Virus record (IMG/VR): IMGVR_UViG_3300028654_000384
Span: 124,001-188,000 of that record
Source: a virus
Reading direction: 5' to 3' (one strand)
Length of the DNA: 64,000 nt
Positions within the stretch are counted from its first letter, which is position 1; every line of letters starts with the position of its first letter. The position numbers were made by a program, and so were the translations under genes. The notes under the pieces were generated by a model. The model was not told the DNA's origin and ran no database searches. It saw only the letters and a list, made by a program, of their open reading frames with translations. Positions 31,420-38,937 of the stretch are shown here, piece by piece.

Positions 31420-31427
31420 CTGTCCCC

Positions 31428-31450
31428 GAATTATACCCCGGGTGTAATCC
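31428..31450. promoter_or_regulatory. palindromic operator, copy 2
   Basis: GAATTATAC-CCCGG-GTGTAATCC; the right half has one mismatch (final C for TC). The next 150 bases up to 31,595 hold no ORF I can support; they separate divergent promoters. Confidence 0.7.
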
Positions 31451-31595
31451 TAGCCTGCCTGTCCCGGGACACCCCCGGACCCACCCAGGTGCGGCCCGAC
31501 GGCCCACAGGACGGCCCAGGTCACCTTGCCACGGGCGGGAGGCAGTTCCACCCCTTCGATTATTGTGGGTGCCCGGTGACAAGGCACGTGGACGG

Positions 31596-31624
31596 TGTAA
31601 GTCCCCGGTGAATCGTGGTAGAGT
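31596..31624 (+). promoter_or_regulatory. TGTAAG-17-TAGAGT promoter, leaderless
   Basis: TGTAAG (31596-31601), 17 bp, TAGAGT (31619-31624), TAGATC, ATG 31631. No palindrome immediately upstream. Confidence 0.8.
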
Positions 31625-31630
31625 TAGATC

Positions 31631-31930
31631 ATGGTAGCAAATAGGTCTCGCCTCAACGTGCCCATCCACAGTGCTCGCAAGTTCAGGTGGAGCAACGATT
31701 TCACCGGCAGTGCCGAGGTGTCTGACTTCAGCCGAACAATCAGCTCGCGGGTGTACACCGATGCCGCGGACGTGGGTTTCATCTGTGAATCACCGCGGAC
31801 GGGTAAACAGGTGCTGTTCACGTTGTGTGAAGAAGAACGGCACGATGGTGAGTTGGTGTCGGAGACCTACGTGTCGTGCGCTTTTGGGGGTTGGGTGCCC
31901 GACATGCGCATCATAATCTTCAACGACTGA
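31631..31930 (+). CDS. hypothetical protein, leaderless
   Basis: 99 aa. Basic N-terminus (MVANRSRLNVPIHSARKFRW) and a beta domain (AADVGFICESPRTGKQVLFTLCEE). Unknown. Confidence 0.65.
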   Translation: MVANRSRLNVPIHSARKFRWSNDFTGSAEVSDFSRTISSRVYTDAADVGFICESPRTGKQVLFTLCEEERHDGELVSETYVSCAFGGWVPDMRIIIFND

Positions 31931-31932
31931 AG

Positions 31933-31961
31933 TGCAAGTTCAACTCCGAACCTGGTAGGAT
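31933..31961 (+). promoter_or_regulatory. TGCAAG-17-TAGGAT promoter, leaderless
   Basis: TGCAAG (31933-31938), 17 bp, TAGGAT (31956-31961), 6 nt to ATG 31968. It begins 2 nt after the previous stop. Confidence 0.8.
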
Positions 31962-31967
31962 TAGATC

Positions 31968-32264
31968 ATGATCAAATACAAGCGTGCCCCTGCCGGGTAC
32001 ATTGCCCAGTTCTTCACAGACGAGAAGCTCCCATACCCGGGCGCGGTCAACCAGGATTACCGTGACAACCATTTCATGGACGTGACAGGAGACTGGTGTC
32101 CCACTCTCCCGGAGGCGATCGAGTCAGTCAAGAAACAACGTCCCAAGGAGATCAAGAAGCTCCAGAAAAAGCTCGAAGCGCTTGAGGCGAGAGCTCAGGA
32201 ACTGAGGGCTTACATCAAACAACTCCAGGAAACGTCAGCGACCTCCGTCGAAGAGAAAGTCTGA
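31968..32264 (+). CDS. small coiled-coil protein, leaderless
   Basis: 98 aa. The second half is a long heptad-rich helix (KEIKKLQKKLEALEARAQEL). The N-terminal half is Tyr/Asp-rich (YKRAPAGYIAQFFTDEKLPY). Likely oligomeric; unknown role. Confidence 0.65.
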   Translation: MIKYKRAPAGYIAQFFTDEKLPYPGAVNQDYRDNHFMDVTGDWCPTLPEAIESVKKQRPKEIKKLQKKLEALEARAQELRAYIKQLQETSATSVEEKV

Positions 32265-32274
32265 GGAAGATCTG

Positions 32275-32335
32275 TGCAAGTTCAACTTCGAACCTGGTGG
32301 TTGCAGTGCAAGTTGCCCTGCAACTGGCATAGGAT
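32275..32335 (+). promoter_or_regulatory. duplicated promoter: decayed copy plus active copy
   Basis: The first copy, TGCAAG at 32275-32280, has a spacer nearly identical to the 31933 promoter but a -10 of TGGTTG. The second, TGCAAG (32307-32312), 17 bp, TAGGAT (32330-32335), ends 6 nt before ATG 32342. Confidence 0.7.
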
Positions 32336-32341
32336 TAGATC

Positions 32342-32584
32342 ATGGCAAAGAGAACCCTCAAAGTCGGCGACGAATTCCACAAGGGCCTGTGCATTGTGCG
32401 GGTGATGACCCTCGAGAACCCGGGCAGGTTCCCGGTACGCTACGTGTGGGTCGTCGAGGCCAATGGCCGCCGCGAAGCGGACCATTGTGGCCGTGAAATG
32501 GCCGGCGTCAATTCGGTCAGCGGCACCTTCAAGTTCCTCGAAGGCGAGGGCTTCACCTATCACCCGGTGCAAGTCACCGCCTGA
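32342..32584 (+). CDS. small hypothetical protein, leaderless
   Basis: 80 aa. LKVGDEFHKGLCIVRVMTLEN, RYVWVVEANG and TFKFLEGEGFTYHPVQV suggest a small beta-barrel. Possibly distantly related to the SH3-like families here. Confidence 0.65.
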   Translation: MAKRTLKVGDEFHKGLCIVRVMTLENPGRFPVRYVWVVEANGRREADHCGREMAGVNSVSGTFKFLEGEGFTYHPVQVTA

Positions 32585-32596
32585 TCGTGGTAGAGT
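32568..32596 (+). promoter_or_regulatory. TGCAAG-17-TAGAGT promoter, leaderless
   Basis: TGCAAG (32568-32573) inside the 3' end of the preceding gene, 17 bp, TAGAGT (32591-32596), 6 nt to ATG 32603. Confidence 0.8.
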
Positions 32597-32602
32597 TAGA
32601 TC

Positions 32603-33034
32603 ATGGCAAAGAAAGTAGCAAAGAAGTCATCCAAGGCGACACCGTCTCACTACTGCGTCGGCGACACATTTGTACACTCCGACCACAACGCGGGAGTGCA
32701 CATCCGGGTAGTAGCTGTCACCTCTAACTCGGTGTCTTACACGTGGCACTATTCGCCCGGTGGTGTCGGCGAGCCACCGTGGAAACAGCCCGTGTCACAT
32801 TCACAGTTTCAAACGCTGCTCACTGACTTTGGCTTCACAAAGCAAAGCTGTAACAAGAGACGCGCGGCGCTCGTCGATCACATTGCACTGGCGGTGTGCA
32901 ATGCGTTCAACCGAGAGGTCAGCAACGCGCTCAGTGAATTGACTCCCGTGTCGCCCGGGCTCATTGAACACGATGGGGCGATGATCATCATGAAAGATGC
33001 AGTGCACGCCGCCATTCAGCGCTTGACTTCGTAG
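32603..33034 (+). CDS. hypothetical protein, leaderless
   Basis: 143 aa. Lys-rich start (AKKVAKKSSKATP), a CVGDTFVHSDHNAGVHIRVVAV beta domain like that of 32342, then a helical C-terminus. The shared VGDxF...IRVV pattern suggests paralogy with 32342-32584. Confidence 0.62.
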   Translation: MAKKVAKKSSKATPSHYCVGDTFVHSDHNAGVHIRVVAVTSNSVSYTWHYSPGGVGEPPWKQPVSHSQFQTLLTDFGFTKQSCNKRRAALVDHIALAVCNAFNREVSNALSELTPVSPGLIEHDGAMIIMKDAVHAAIQRLTS

Positions 33035-33040
33035 GAGCAG

Positions 33041-33069
33041 TGCAAGTCTTCCGTCACTCGTGGTATCCT
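33041..33069 (+). promoter_or_regulatory. TGCAAG-17-TATCCT promoter (leadered)
   Basis: TGCAAG (33041-33046), 17 bp, TATCCT (33064-33069). ATG 33102 follows a roughly 26-nt leader with AAGGA. Confidence 0.65.
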
Positions 33070-33101
33070 GATCTCTCCACCCATAATCAAGGAATGAAGC
33101 C

Positions 33102-33341
33102 ATGTCGATGCGATCCACCAACTCTCCCCGCCGTGTCTACTCCCGCAACAACGTCGTCCACGTGCTGTTCGCCGGCACCGTCTTCGGCCCCAACGGCGAC
33201 ACCAAGGTGCGCCTCGACACCCCCGTCCGCATCACCGGCAACGGCGACGGGACATGCACCATCGTGCAGCGCCGTGCTCACGCCAAGGGCATCACCGAAG
33301 TGTGGCCGCAGGTCAAGGTGCCCTGCACCCCGCGTGGTTAG
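33102..33341 (+). CDS. small basic beta protein
   Basis: 79 aa. RRVYSRNNVVHVLFAGTVFG, KVRLDTPVRITGNGDGTCTIV. AAGGA precedes the ATG. Higher G/C at third positions than its neighbours. Unknown. Confidence 0.6.
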   Translation: MSMRSTNSPRRVYSRNNVVHVLFAGTVFGPNGDTKVRLDTPVRITGNGDGTCTIVQRRAHAKGITEVWPQVKVPCTPRG

Positions 33342-33344
33342 GTC

Positions 33345-33617
33345 GTGATTCACACAGGTCCCCGGGTACACATTCCTCACGGTGACTCAAATGATCGAAC
33401 GGATGCGAACCTGCTGCCCGGTACCCTGGCCATCGCCGGTGCCCTCTGGCACGACGTAGACCTACAGCAACCCGTGGTGGGCACCAATTTTCTGTGTCTC
33501 ATCGTCGGCGAGGTGTGCAATGGCAACATCTGGCGACCCACGTTGGTCAGTGCGCTCGACGGAGGGGTGCTGTTTGGCTCAGCCTTCTATTTGGAGCCGA
33601 CGACCGTTAGGTCGTGA
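33345..33617 (+). CDS. PGxL-GW family protein (plus strand)
   Basis: 90 aa, GTG start. LPGTLAIAG, LCLIVGEV, LVSALDGGVLFGSAFYL. Its last 31 nt are antisense to the next, convergent, family member, a rare orientation switch. Confidence 0.7.
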   Translation: MIHTGPRVHIPHGDSNDRTDANLLPGTLAIAGALWHDVDLQQPVVGTNFLCLIVGEVCNGNIWRPTLVSALDGGVLFGSAFYLEPTTVRS

Positions 33618-33847
33618 CTTCGCTCAAGTGCCCAGGCCTCGCGCACGCCGAAACAGCTGACCCACAGCAATTGATCACCAAACAGGATGAACGGGTGGTC
33701 ACCGGTGATATCTTGGCACGAGATGACGAGGCACAGCGTGGGGCGCTGCACCTGGGTGACATAGTCAGCGGGTAGCATTGTCTCATTGCTCCACAACACC
33801 GCGCCCGGGACGACGGTGATCAATTGTCCGGGTCGCAGCACGCTCAT
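33587..33847 (-). CDS. PGxL-GW family protein
   Basis: 86 aa. RPGQLITVV, LCLVISCQ, FILFGDQLLWVSCFGV (LLW for LGW). Confidence 0.73.
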   Translation of the reverse strand: MSVLRPGQLITVVPGAVLWSNETMLPADYVTQVQRPTLCLVISCQDITGDHPFILFGDQLLWVSCFGVREAWALERSHDLTVVGSK

Positions 33848-34065
33848 GTCGGCACCCGATGCAGGTACACGTGGCTACACCACAGTAGCTGATCATCACC
33901 GGTGAGGACGAGTGCCAGTTGCCATTTTTTTGATGTCCTGATCACAGCGATGATGAGTGACACGCTATCGGGCTTGTTCAATACGTTAAAGCCACGCATC
34001 CTTCCGTCGTCGCAAGTTCTCCACCCGGCGTCGCAGAGGACCAGCTGTCCGGGCACCAGTTTCAT
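33844..34065 (-). CDS. PGxL-GW family protein
   Basis: 73 aa. VPGQLVLCD, VSLIIAVI, LALVLTGDDQLLWCSHVYLHRV. Confidence 0.75.
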   Translation of the reverse strand: MKLVPGQLVLCDAGWRTCDDGRMRGFNVLNKPDSVSLIIAVIRTSKKWQLALVLTGDDQLLWCSHVYLHRVPT

Positions 34066-34298
34066 ACCTGCCTCAGGTAGTGTTCACTAGTCCACAACAA
34101 TCGCCCATCACTAGTGACGACGAGTGTCGGCCGCCAGTTGTTAGAAATGACACCAGCAGAGGTGCCGATGACGAGGCACAGTTCTTCACGCCAGACGCGG
34201 CGAACATAATCGATCAGTGTTTGATTGAACCACAGACCCGCACCTGGGATCAGGAATGTCAGTTGACCCGGTTGATAGAGCCAATCGTCACCTGTCAC
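34062..34298 (-). CDS. PGxL-GW family protein
   Basis: 78 aa from GTG 34298. QPGQLTFLI, LCLVIGTS, LVVTSDGRLLWTSEHYLRQV. The LLW strand and PGQL link it with 33587 and 33844 as recent copies. Confidence 0.75.
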   Translation of the reverse strand: MTGDDWLYQPGQLTFLIPGAGLWFNQTLIDYVRRVWREELCLVIGTSAGVISNNWRPTLVVTSDGRLLWTSEHYLRQV

Positions 34299-34513
34299 AA
34301 CAGCCTCCAACGTCCGGGGTGGGCCCACGTCAGGCCCAATCGACCGTCGATCAACAACAACGTCGGGTGACCGTGATTTGATCGACGACCGACGACCAGC
34401 GCGACCCGGCCGGCTTCGATGACGGTGCCGTTCTGATCAGATGAACTGACCATGATGGGTGCCGTGATCTCAATCAGTGCTCCTGGGACGGGCGCGGTGG
34501 GTGACGGCATCAT
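34295..34513 (-). CDS. PGxL-GW family protein (short)
   Basis: 72 aa. VPGALIEIT, VALVVGRR, LLLIDGRLGLTWAHPGRW; the GW pair is split as LTW. Confidence 0.7.
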   Translation of the reverse strand: MMPSPTAPVPGALIEITAPIMVSSSDQNGTVIEAGRVALVVGRRSNHGHPTLLLIDGRLGLTWAHPGRWRLL

Positions 34514-34755
34514 ACTCCCACTATGGAGTTACGATTGATCTCACACAGTTTGCCGCGCGCAAGGCAAATCACGTAATCAGCATCAACCTTAGAATGGGTG
34601 ATGACGAAGAAACACTCGCCAGGCCAAGCAGTGCTGGGCATTTCGTTGACGAAAGCGATGATGTCTGTTGTCATCCACCACAATGTGCAGGCGGCGTGCG
34701 TCGGCATGGTCAAGGTGCCCGGAGAGAACTTCACGTCGGCGGGTGACAACACCAT
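34510..34755 (-). CDS. PGxL-GW family protein
   Basis: 81 aa. SPGTLTMPT, CFFVITHS, YVICLARGKLCEINRNSIVGV. The YVICLARGxLCE end is shared with 34799. TTGAAC (34786-34781), 18 bp, TATGAT (34762-34757) lies directly upstream, so the GTG at 34752 may be the true leaderless start. Confidence 0.72.
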   Translation of the reverse strand: MVLSPADVKFSPGTLTMPTHAACTLWWMTTDIIAFVNEMPSTAWPGECFFVITHSKVDADYVICLARGKLCEINRNSIVGV

Positions 34756-34798
34756 TAATCATACCCCTGGTGTCGGTCAGTGTTCAAGCGTTGAACAT

Positions 34799-34999
34799 TC
34801 ACAGCGACTTTAACCAGGCATATGCAACCTCGCACAGTCGCCCCCGTGCGATACAAATGACGTACTTGGGGGAATAGCCGGCACCAATGATGAGGCAAGG
34901 CTCGCCGTGAACGGCGTTGTTGGGGTCACAGTCGCCCAACCACCACAACAGACAAGGCAGTTGGGTGATAACGGCCAAGGTGCCAGGTTGCAGCTTCAC
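34799..34999 (-). CDS. PGxL-GW family protein (short)
   Basis: 66 aa from GTG 34999. QPGTLAVIT, PCLIIGAG, YVICIARGRLCEVAYAWLKSL. Sister of 34510. Confidence 0.73.
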   Translation of the reverse strand: MKLQPGTLAVITQLPCLLWWLGDCDPNNAVHGEPCLIIGAGYSPKYVICIARGRLCEVAYAWLKSL

Positions 35000-35223
35000 C
35001 TGACTTCCTCCCCTTCGACGGCGTGTCGGTGACACCAGCCCAGCCGTCCGGTCGCCAGCACCCGGACGCGGAATTCAATCGGGTTCACTTCAACGATGAA
35101 GACAAGGCTTCCGGGGCGCAAAGAACCAAGGTTCACGCCGTCCGCGCCGTCGGCGCACGTCCACAGCGCCCATGCGCCTCCTTCGAGGTCACCCACCTTC
35201 CTGAGTTGACCGGGGGCGATCAC
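34996..35223 (-). CDS. PGxL-GW family protein
   Basis: 75 aa from GTG 35223. APGQLRKVG, RPGSLVFIVEV, RVLATGRLGWCHRHAV. Confidence 0.73.
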   Translation of the reverse strand: MIAPGQLRKVGDLEGGAWALWTCADGADGVNLGSLRPGSLVFIVEVNPIEFRVRVLATGRLGWCHRHAVEGEEVR

Positions 35224-35429
35224 CAAAATGCCTCGACGGTCAGCCAACCCAGGCGCCCTAGGGCAAGAACACAGAAGTAGCCACGGTGCCCGGGGCCCGA
35301 GACGATCAAACAGACAGTGCCAGCAGGGAGCCTGGTGCTCCAGTTGGGGCCTGCGTTTCGCAGTTCATTCATGTCGAGCGCCCACACGGGCCTCTCGGGC
35401 CGGGTGATGGTGCCCGGTGATATCATCAT
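35220..35429 (-). CDS. PGxL-GW family protein
   Basis: 69 aa from ATG 35429. SPGTITRPE, VCLIVSGP, FCVLALGRLGWLTVEAF. Confidence 0.75.
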   Translation of the reverse strand: MMISPGTITRPERPVWALDMNELRNAGPNWSTRLPAGTVCLIVSGPGHRGYFCVLALGRLGWLTVEAFW

Positions 35430-35641
35430 GCCAGTGCGAGGTAGTGAAGGCAACCGATCTGGTCGCCGATGATGACGTCGACATACTCGCCGACGTCGCT
35501 GCGCTTGGCGATGATGAGGCACAGGCAACCCACGGCCACATCACCTATGACGTAAGTCGAGCCTCCGTTATCATTCCTGAACCGCCACAGGGCAAAGTGG
35601 GGGCTTTTGACGGCGTGCAGGTCACCCGGAACCAACATCAC
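35426..35641 (-). CDS. PGxL-GW family protein
   Basis: 71 aa from GTG 35641 or ATG 35638. VPGDLHAVK, LCLIIAKR, VDVIIGDQIGCLHYLAL (GCL for GWL). Confidence 0.72.
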   Translation of the reverse strand: MMLVPGDLHAVKSPHFALWRFRNDNGGSTYVIGDVAVGCLCLIIAKRSDVGEYVDVIIGDQIGCLHYLALA

Positions 35642-35850
35642 GTGGCGTCCCTCATACCGAACGTGTGGAGCCAACCACTGCGTTCCAGGCGCGAGACAAA
35701 GACGTGCACGTAGGCACCGTCGAATCCCAATACCAGGCAGACGTCGCCACGCTGCATGTCGCCAACCTTCAGGGCACCAAGCCCCCGAAAGTTTCCAGGG
35801 TTGCGATCCCACAGGCGGCCGGATCCATCGCAATCGACGACGCGGATCAC
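35638..35850 (-). CDS. PGxL-GW family protein lacking PGxL
   Basis: 70 aa from GTG 35850. It opens directly with VIRVVDCDGSGRLW. VCLVLGFDGAYVHVFVSRLERSGWL is typical of the 35.6-37.6 kb group (VFVSRLxRxxW). Confidence 0.7.
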   Translation of the reverse strand: MIRVVDCDGSGRLWDRNPGNFRGLGALKVGDMQRGDVCLVLGFDGAYVHVFVSRLERSGWLHTFGMRDAT

Positions 35851-36056
35851 GGCACCACCCTCCCAGCGCTGGTCCGGAGCCAACCCGCTCGCTGGTGCCG
35901 TGAGGCAAAGACACGGATGTACTCACGACGCGGAGGCCAGGCCTCCAACAACAGGCAGACGTCATCCATGTGGACAACTTCAATCGGCCCGTGCCCATGG
36001 GCGGCGCGGGGGAGCTCGGGCCACAGGAAGGCGGTCTGATTGACGAGGAAGATCAC
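35847..36056 (-). CDS. PGxL-GW family protein lacking PGxL
   Basis: 69 aa from GTG 36056. VIFLVNQTAFLWPELP, DVCLLLEAWP, IRVFASRHQRAGWLRTS. Confidence 0.7.
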   Translation of the reverse strand: MIFLVNQTAFLWPELPRAAHGHGPIEVVHMDDVCLLLEAWPPRREYIRVFASRHQRAGWLRTSAGRVVP

Positions 36057-36274
36057 GACAGCACCCACTTGTTGAGCCAACCAAAGCAACCTGCAGCGAG
36101 GACGAAGACGTAACCACAGTCGCGGTCGACCATGCCCACGATGAGCACCGCACCGTTGAGTGTAACGTAGCCCCGCTTATTGGTGCCGACTGTGGCCAGT
36201 ATGGGATCGGTGTCCCACAGCACAGCACCGATGTTGGCGAAGAACAGGGTGCCGGGCTCGAACCCAGACATCAC
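36053..36274 (-). CDS. PGxL-GW family protein
   Basis: 73 aa from GTG 36274 (or ATG 36271). EPGTLFFAN, AVLIVGMVD, YVFVLAAGCFGWLNKWVL. Confidence 0.74.
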   Translation of the reverse strand: MMSGFEPGTLFFANIGAVLWDTDPILATVGTNKRGYVTLNGAVLIVGMVDRDCGYVFVLAAGCFGWLNKWVLS

Positions 36275-36516
36275 AACACCTCCAAGTGGAAGGTGTTGAG
36301 CCAACCCAACTGACCCTCACCGGTGACGATGAAGGCAAATACCTGCCCGTCTAGTCTCCTCACGACCTGGGCCGCGGCGAGGGCGACGGTGTTACCAGCA
36401 GCGCGCAGGTTCGCGTAGTCAGCACTAGTGATTGAATCAGGCGACGGCACCCGTGGCCACAACAGGCCACCGAGGGGTGGGACGAGGTGACCGGGTTGAA
36501 GTTTGACGGAAGACAA
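36271..36516 (-). CDS. PGxL-GW family protein
   Basis: 81 aa from TTG 36516; ATG 36555 would add 13 aa. QPGHLVPPL, FAFIVTGEGQLGWLNTFHLEVL. Confidence 0.7.
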   Translation of the reverse strand: MSSVKLQPGHLVPPLGGLLWPRVPSPDSITSADYANLRAAGNTVALAAAQVVRRLDGQVFAFIVTGEGQLGWLNTFHLEVL

Positions 36517-36523
36517 GGTGCAC

Positions 36524-36730
36524 TCACCTGCGACTGCGATAAAAGGCACGCTGGGCATCGGGATGATAGGCGACCTTGGCCAGCACCTGAGTGCCCCGCG
36601 AGATGTGCCCGGGCAAAAAGGCATAGCGCTCGGCACTGGCACAGTCGAAGGACACGATGGTGCCCCTGTCGTCGGTGGTCAGCAGTTCATTGGTTTCGAA
36701 AGAAGGGGAGGAGGTGGCCATGATGGTCAA
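36524..36730 (-). CDS. small hypothetical protein within the array
   Basis: 68 aa. TDDRGTIVSFDCASAERYAFLPGHISRGTQVLAKV retains a FLPGHI that may be a displaced family motif, but the core and GW strands are missing. Confidence 0.45.
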   Translation of the reverse strand: MTIMATSSPSFETNELLTTDDRGTIVSFDCASAERYAFLPGHISRGTQVLAKVAYHPDAQRAFYRSRR

Positions 36731-36759
36731 TGGTAAGCCAGTATTGGCACAGTATGCAC

Positions 36760-37002
36760 TCAGGTGATGTCACACAGGTACCGCAACTTGACCCAACCGC
36801 ACCGGTGCAAGCGCGAGACAAAGACATAGGCATCATCGACGTCACGGCCGACCGACAGCACCAGGCAGACATCGTCCACCCGCAGGACCTCGGTGTCAAT
36901 GCCGTAGCCCGCGCCAGGCCGCGCACCGAGCCACAACAGGTTCACGCTGCAAACCCTCTTGAGGGTGCCCGGCGGTGAGGAGGAGGAGGAGGGTTGCATC
37001 AC
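36760..37002 (-). CDS. PGxL-GW family protein
   Basis: 80 aa from GTG 37002 (or ATG 36999). Ser-repeat start (QPSSSSSPPGTLK) from a GAG/CTC microsatellite, VCLVLSVG, AYVFVSRLHRCGWVKLRYL. Confidence 0.72.
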   Translation of the reverse strand: MMQPSSSSSPPGTLKRVCSVNLLWLGARPGAGYGIDTEVLRVDDVCLVLSVGRDVDDAYVFVSRLHRCGWVKLRYLCDIT

Positions 37003-37260
37003 CGTGATGACCATGACAGAATGTCGTGCCGAACCCAGCCGACCTTCATGAGGCGGGAGGCAAGGACGCAGACATAGGCGACGTTGCGCTGGTCGGGGGT
37101 GACCCCCGGTTGAATGTAGACAACAGCAGACAGGCGTCGCCGGCCCACAAGTCATCGGTGTGGAGATCCCACAGCCCGGGCCCTCGGGGTGCATGCGACG
37201 CCACAGGAGGCCGGGCTGCGCGGTGAAGAACAGGGTCTGGACCGGGGGCATCATCTGCAT
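36999..37260 (-). pseudogene. PGxL-GW family protein, two apparent frameshifts
   Basis: From ATG 37260, VQTLFFTAQPGLLWRRM is in one frame, DDLWAGDACLLLSTFNRG in a second and NVAYVCVLASRLMKVGWVRHDI in the third. Both shifts fall at G/C runs (GGGCCCGGG and GGGGGTCACCCCC), so either decay or homopolymer sequencing errors. Confidence 0.6.
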
Positions 37261-37617
37261 CTAGACCTCCCCCAAAGAATCGAGGCGAACCCAACAGATT
37301 CGCTGCAAACGTGAGACAAAGACACGGGCATAGGACGTGCTCGCGCCGGGAAAGGGACTCACTGCCAACAACAGGCAGGTGTCACCCACTTCGAGTGCAC
37401 TAAGTGCGTCATCGTTCGCCGTGACTGAGCAACCATCGGGCCAGGCAATGACGTGCGAACAGGCAAACAGCAAGGCGGGGGTCGGATCGGTGAAGACCAA
37501 CGTACCTGGCCTCGGGAACCGAGGCGCCTTCGGTGGGAGTTTGGCTCCCACTGGCATGTCGGTCGTCGTGCGATGAACTCGTTCGTCGTCGGGAATCGAC
37601 ACTGGGGTGATGATCAT
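37261..37617 (-). CDS. PGxL-GW family protein with N-terminal extension
   Basis: 118 aa from ATG 37617 (or 98 aa from ATG 37557). PRPGTLVFTD is preceded by a long charged/Pro-rich segment. TCLLLAVSP and ARVFVSRLQRICWVRLDSL follow. Confidence 0.68.
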   Translation of the reverse strand: MIITPVSIPDDERVHRTTTDMPVGAKLPPKAPRFPRPGTLVFTDPTPALLFACSHVIAWPDGCSVTANDDALSALEVGDTCLLLAVSPFPGASTSYARVFVSRLQRICWVRLDSLGEV

Positions 37618-37742
37618 GGGGCTAGCAACACATCTCGCAGGTCGCTGCGGCCGAGCCAACCCAGGTGGGGGTTGGACCCGCGCGTTAAGATTGGGCGGGC
37701 GTGTGGTCGCACCACACGCAGGCGCGTGCATGTGATGATTGA
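37614..37742 (-). pseudogene. PGxL-GW family C-terminal remnant
   Basis: Only the end is readable: RVVRPHARPILTRG, then PHLGWLGRSDLRDVL and a stop overlapping the next ATG. An in-frame stop at 37743-37745 removes any N-terminus. Oldest (5') edge of the array. Confidence 0.5.
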
Positions 37743-38157
37743 TCATTTGAGGGTGCGAGAGGGGCACTGATGTGTGGTAGGCACGTATGGTGATAGGCTA
37801 CGGTGTCCACGGTTTGACGGGCGCTGGAGGCTGCGTGAAGGGGTGAAAGGGGCACCATGAAGCGTGGAGGTGAACCGCGTGACGGCTGAGCATTGCGAGA
37901 GCATTCGTAACGAATATATTCGCTGTCGATCTGCGAGGTCGCAGCGAGAGAGCTCGTCGCCAAGTGAAGTGACTTCACCCATCCCCTCTGCGTCACACGG
38001 TGCGTCCGCCAAATCTGCCGCCCACGTGCTCAGTCTGGCTGCTGCAAATAGCCGACCCAACTGCACCTCCGCTCATGCGGGTGGGATTGTCTCGCACGTT
38101 GCTCGCGCATCGCGTCCTTCGTTGCAAGGCGCTGCTGGTCCAGGCATTGGGTGCACC
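37743..38157. other. 415-bp region without a supported gene
   Basis: The only long plus frame runs across it and into the minus-strand genes downstream; codon pattern does not support it. It contains short inverted repeats such as ATTCGTAACGAAT (about 37,903-37,915) and may hold promoters or an RNA, but I cannot name one. Confidence 0.4.
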
Positions 38158-38433
38158 TTACACGATGTAGAAGTTGCCGTCGATGCCCAGGTAGCTGCCC
38201 ACTGCCATGACGCGGCCCAGCGTGTTGTGGCGACGGGCGGCCAGCGACTGCTTGCTGTGGAAGCTGATGGTGGTGGCTCGCTGTGCCCAGTAGTAGCTCT
38301 GGCCATCGACTGCCACCATGGTGGGCTTCCGCTGCAGGGCGGCCTGCAGTGCCTTGGTCACCGCGTCGTTGGCGACCCAGTGGAGCTTCGCGGTGACGAC
38401 GGTGATGGGGATGTGGTCTTGTGCGTTCTTCAT
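38158..38433 (-). CDS. small hypothetical protein
   Basis: 91 aa from ATG 38433. N-terminal strand-helix DHIPITVVTAKLHWVANDAVTKALQ, then VDGQSYYWAQRATTISFHSKQSLAARR. GGAG lies 11 nt upstream. Unknown. Confidence 0.55.
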   Translation of the reverse strand: MKNAQDHIPITVVTAKLHWVANDAVTKALQAALQRKPTMVAVDGQSYYWAQRATTISFHSKQSLAARRHNTLGRVMAVGSYLGIDGNFYIV

Positions 38434-38711
38434 GGTGGTCTCTGCTCCGGGCGTTGTGGTGATCTGAAGATGTTCAATTGCTCTCGCGAGCACGTGTCGT
38501 GTCGTCGTGCGCCCGACAACAACTCGTGGGTTTGGGCGCACTTCACTCGAGCGCTCGCTCGCGAGCAGGGGTGTCGTCGAGCGTGTGTGCTCGCATCGCA
38601 GGTCGCTACAACGACGCGTGTCGTCCGCCTGCGTGCACCCGAAAGATCGCGTATCGGGTCGCACGTGGCGCCCGGGCGTGCAGGGGTTTATGCGACCTTA
38701 CGGGGTGACCC
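38434..38711. other. 278-bp region, no gene; palindrome-rich
   Basis: Contains CTCTCGCGAGCACG and CTCGCTCGCGAGCAG, two related CTCGCGAGC palindromes about 80 bp apart, plus clustered CGCG/GTCG words. Could be a leader or RNA for the minus-strand gene at 38158. No tRNA cloverleaf is evident. Confidence 0.35.
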
Positions 38712-38894
38712 CTACGGCACCTCGATGACGTGTGACTGGGCGATGAGGTTGCCGTCGCTGTCGAGGGTGACGGTGTGGACCCACTGGCCGTCGCAGTACC
38801 AGCAGCACTCGAGCTCGATGAGGGGCTCGGTGGGAATGTTGTTGATGAGCCGGGTGTGCCAGAGGTGGTCACCGGGGCAGAAAGTGGGGTCCAT
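38712..38894 (-). CDS. small Cys/Trp-rich protein, leaderless
   Basis: 60 aa. FCPGDHLWHTRL opens like a PGxL protein; LIELECCWYCDGQWVHTVTLDSDGNLIAQ follows. TAGGAT-TAGATC-ATG fixes the start. Confidence 0.6.
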   Translation of the reverse strand: MDPTFCPGDHLWHTRLINNIPTEPLIELECCWYCDGQWVHTVTLDSDGNLIAQSHVIEVP

Positions 38895-38900
38895 GATCTA

Positions 38901-38929
38901 ATCCTACCAGGAACGGGTGGTCTCTTGCA
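38901..38929 (-). promoter_or_regulatory. TGCAAG-17-TAGGAT promoter, leaderless
   Basis: Minus strand TGCAAG (38929-38924), 17 bp, TAGGAT (38906-38901), 6 nt to ATG 38894. Operator 8 bp upstream. Confidence 0.8.
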
Positions 38930-38937
38930 CTGTCCAT

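Noticed and set aside
36760-37260. single 166-aa minus-strand protein
   Set aside because: Only its C-terminal 80 aa match the family; the N-terminal part is one frame of the frameshifted neighbour, so the length is accidental.
37864-38901. 345-aa plus-strand open frame
   Set aside because: It runs antisense through two better-supported minus-strand genes, including a leaderless gene with operator and promoter; composition looks like a shadow frame.
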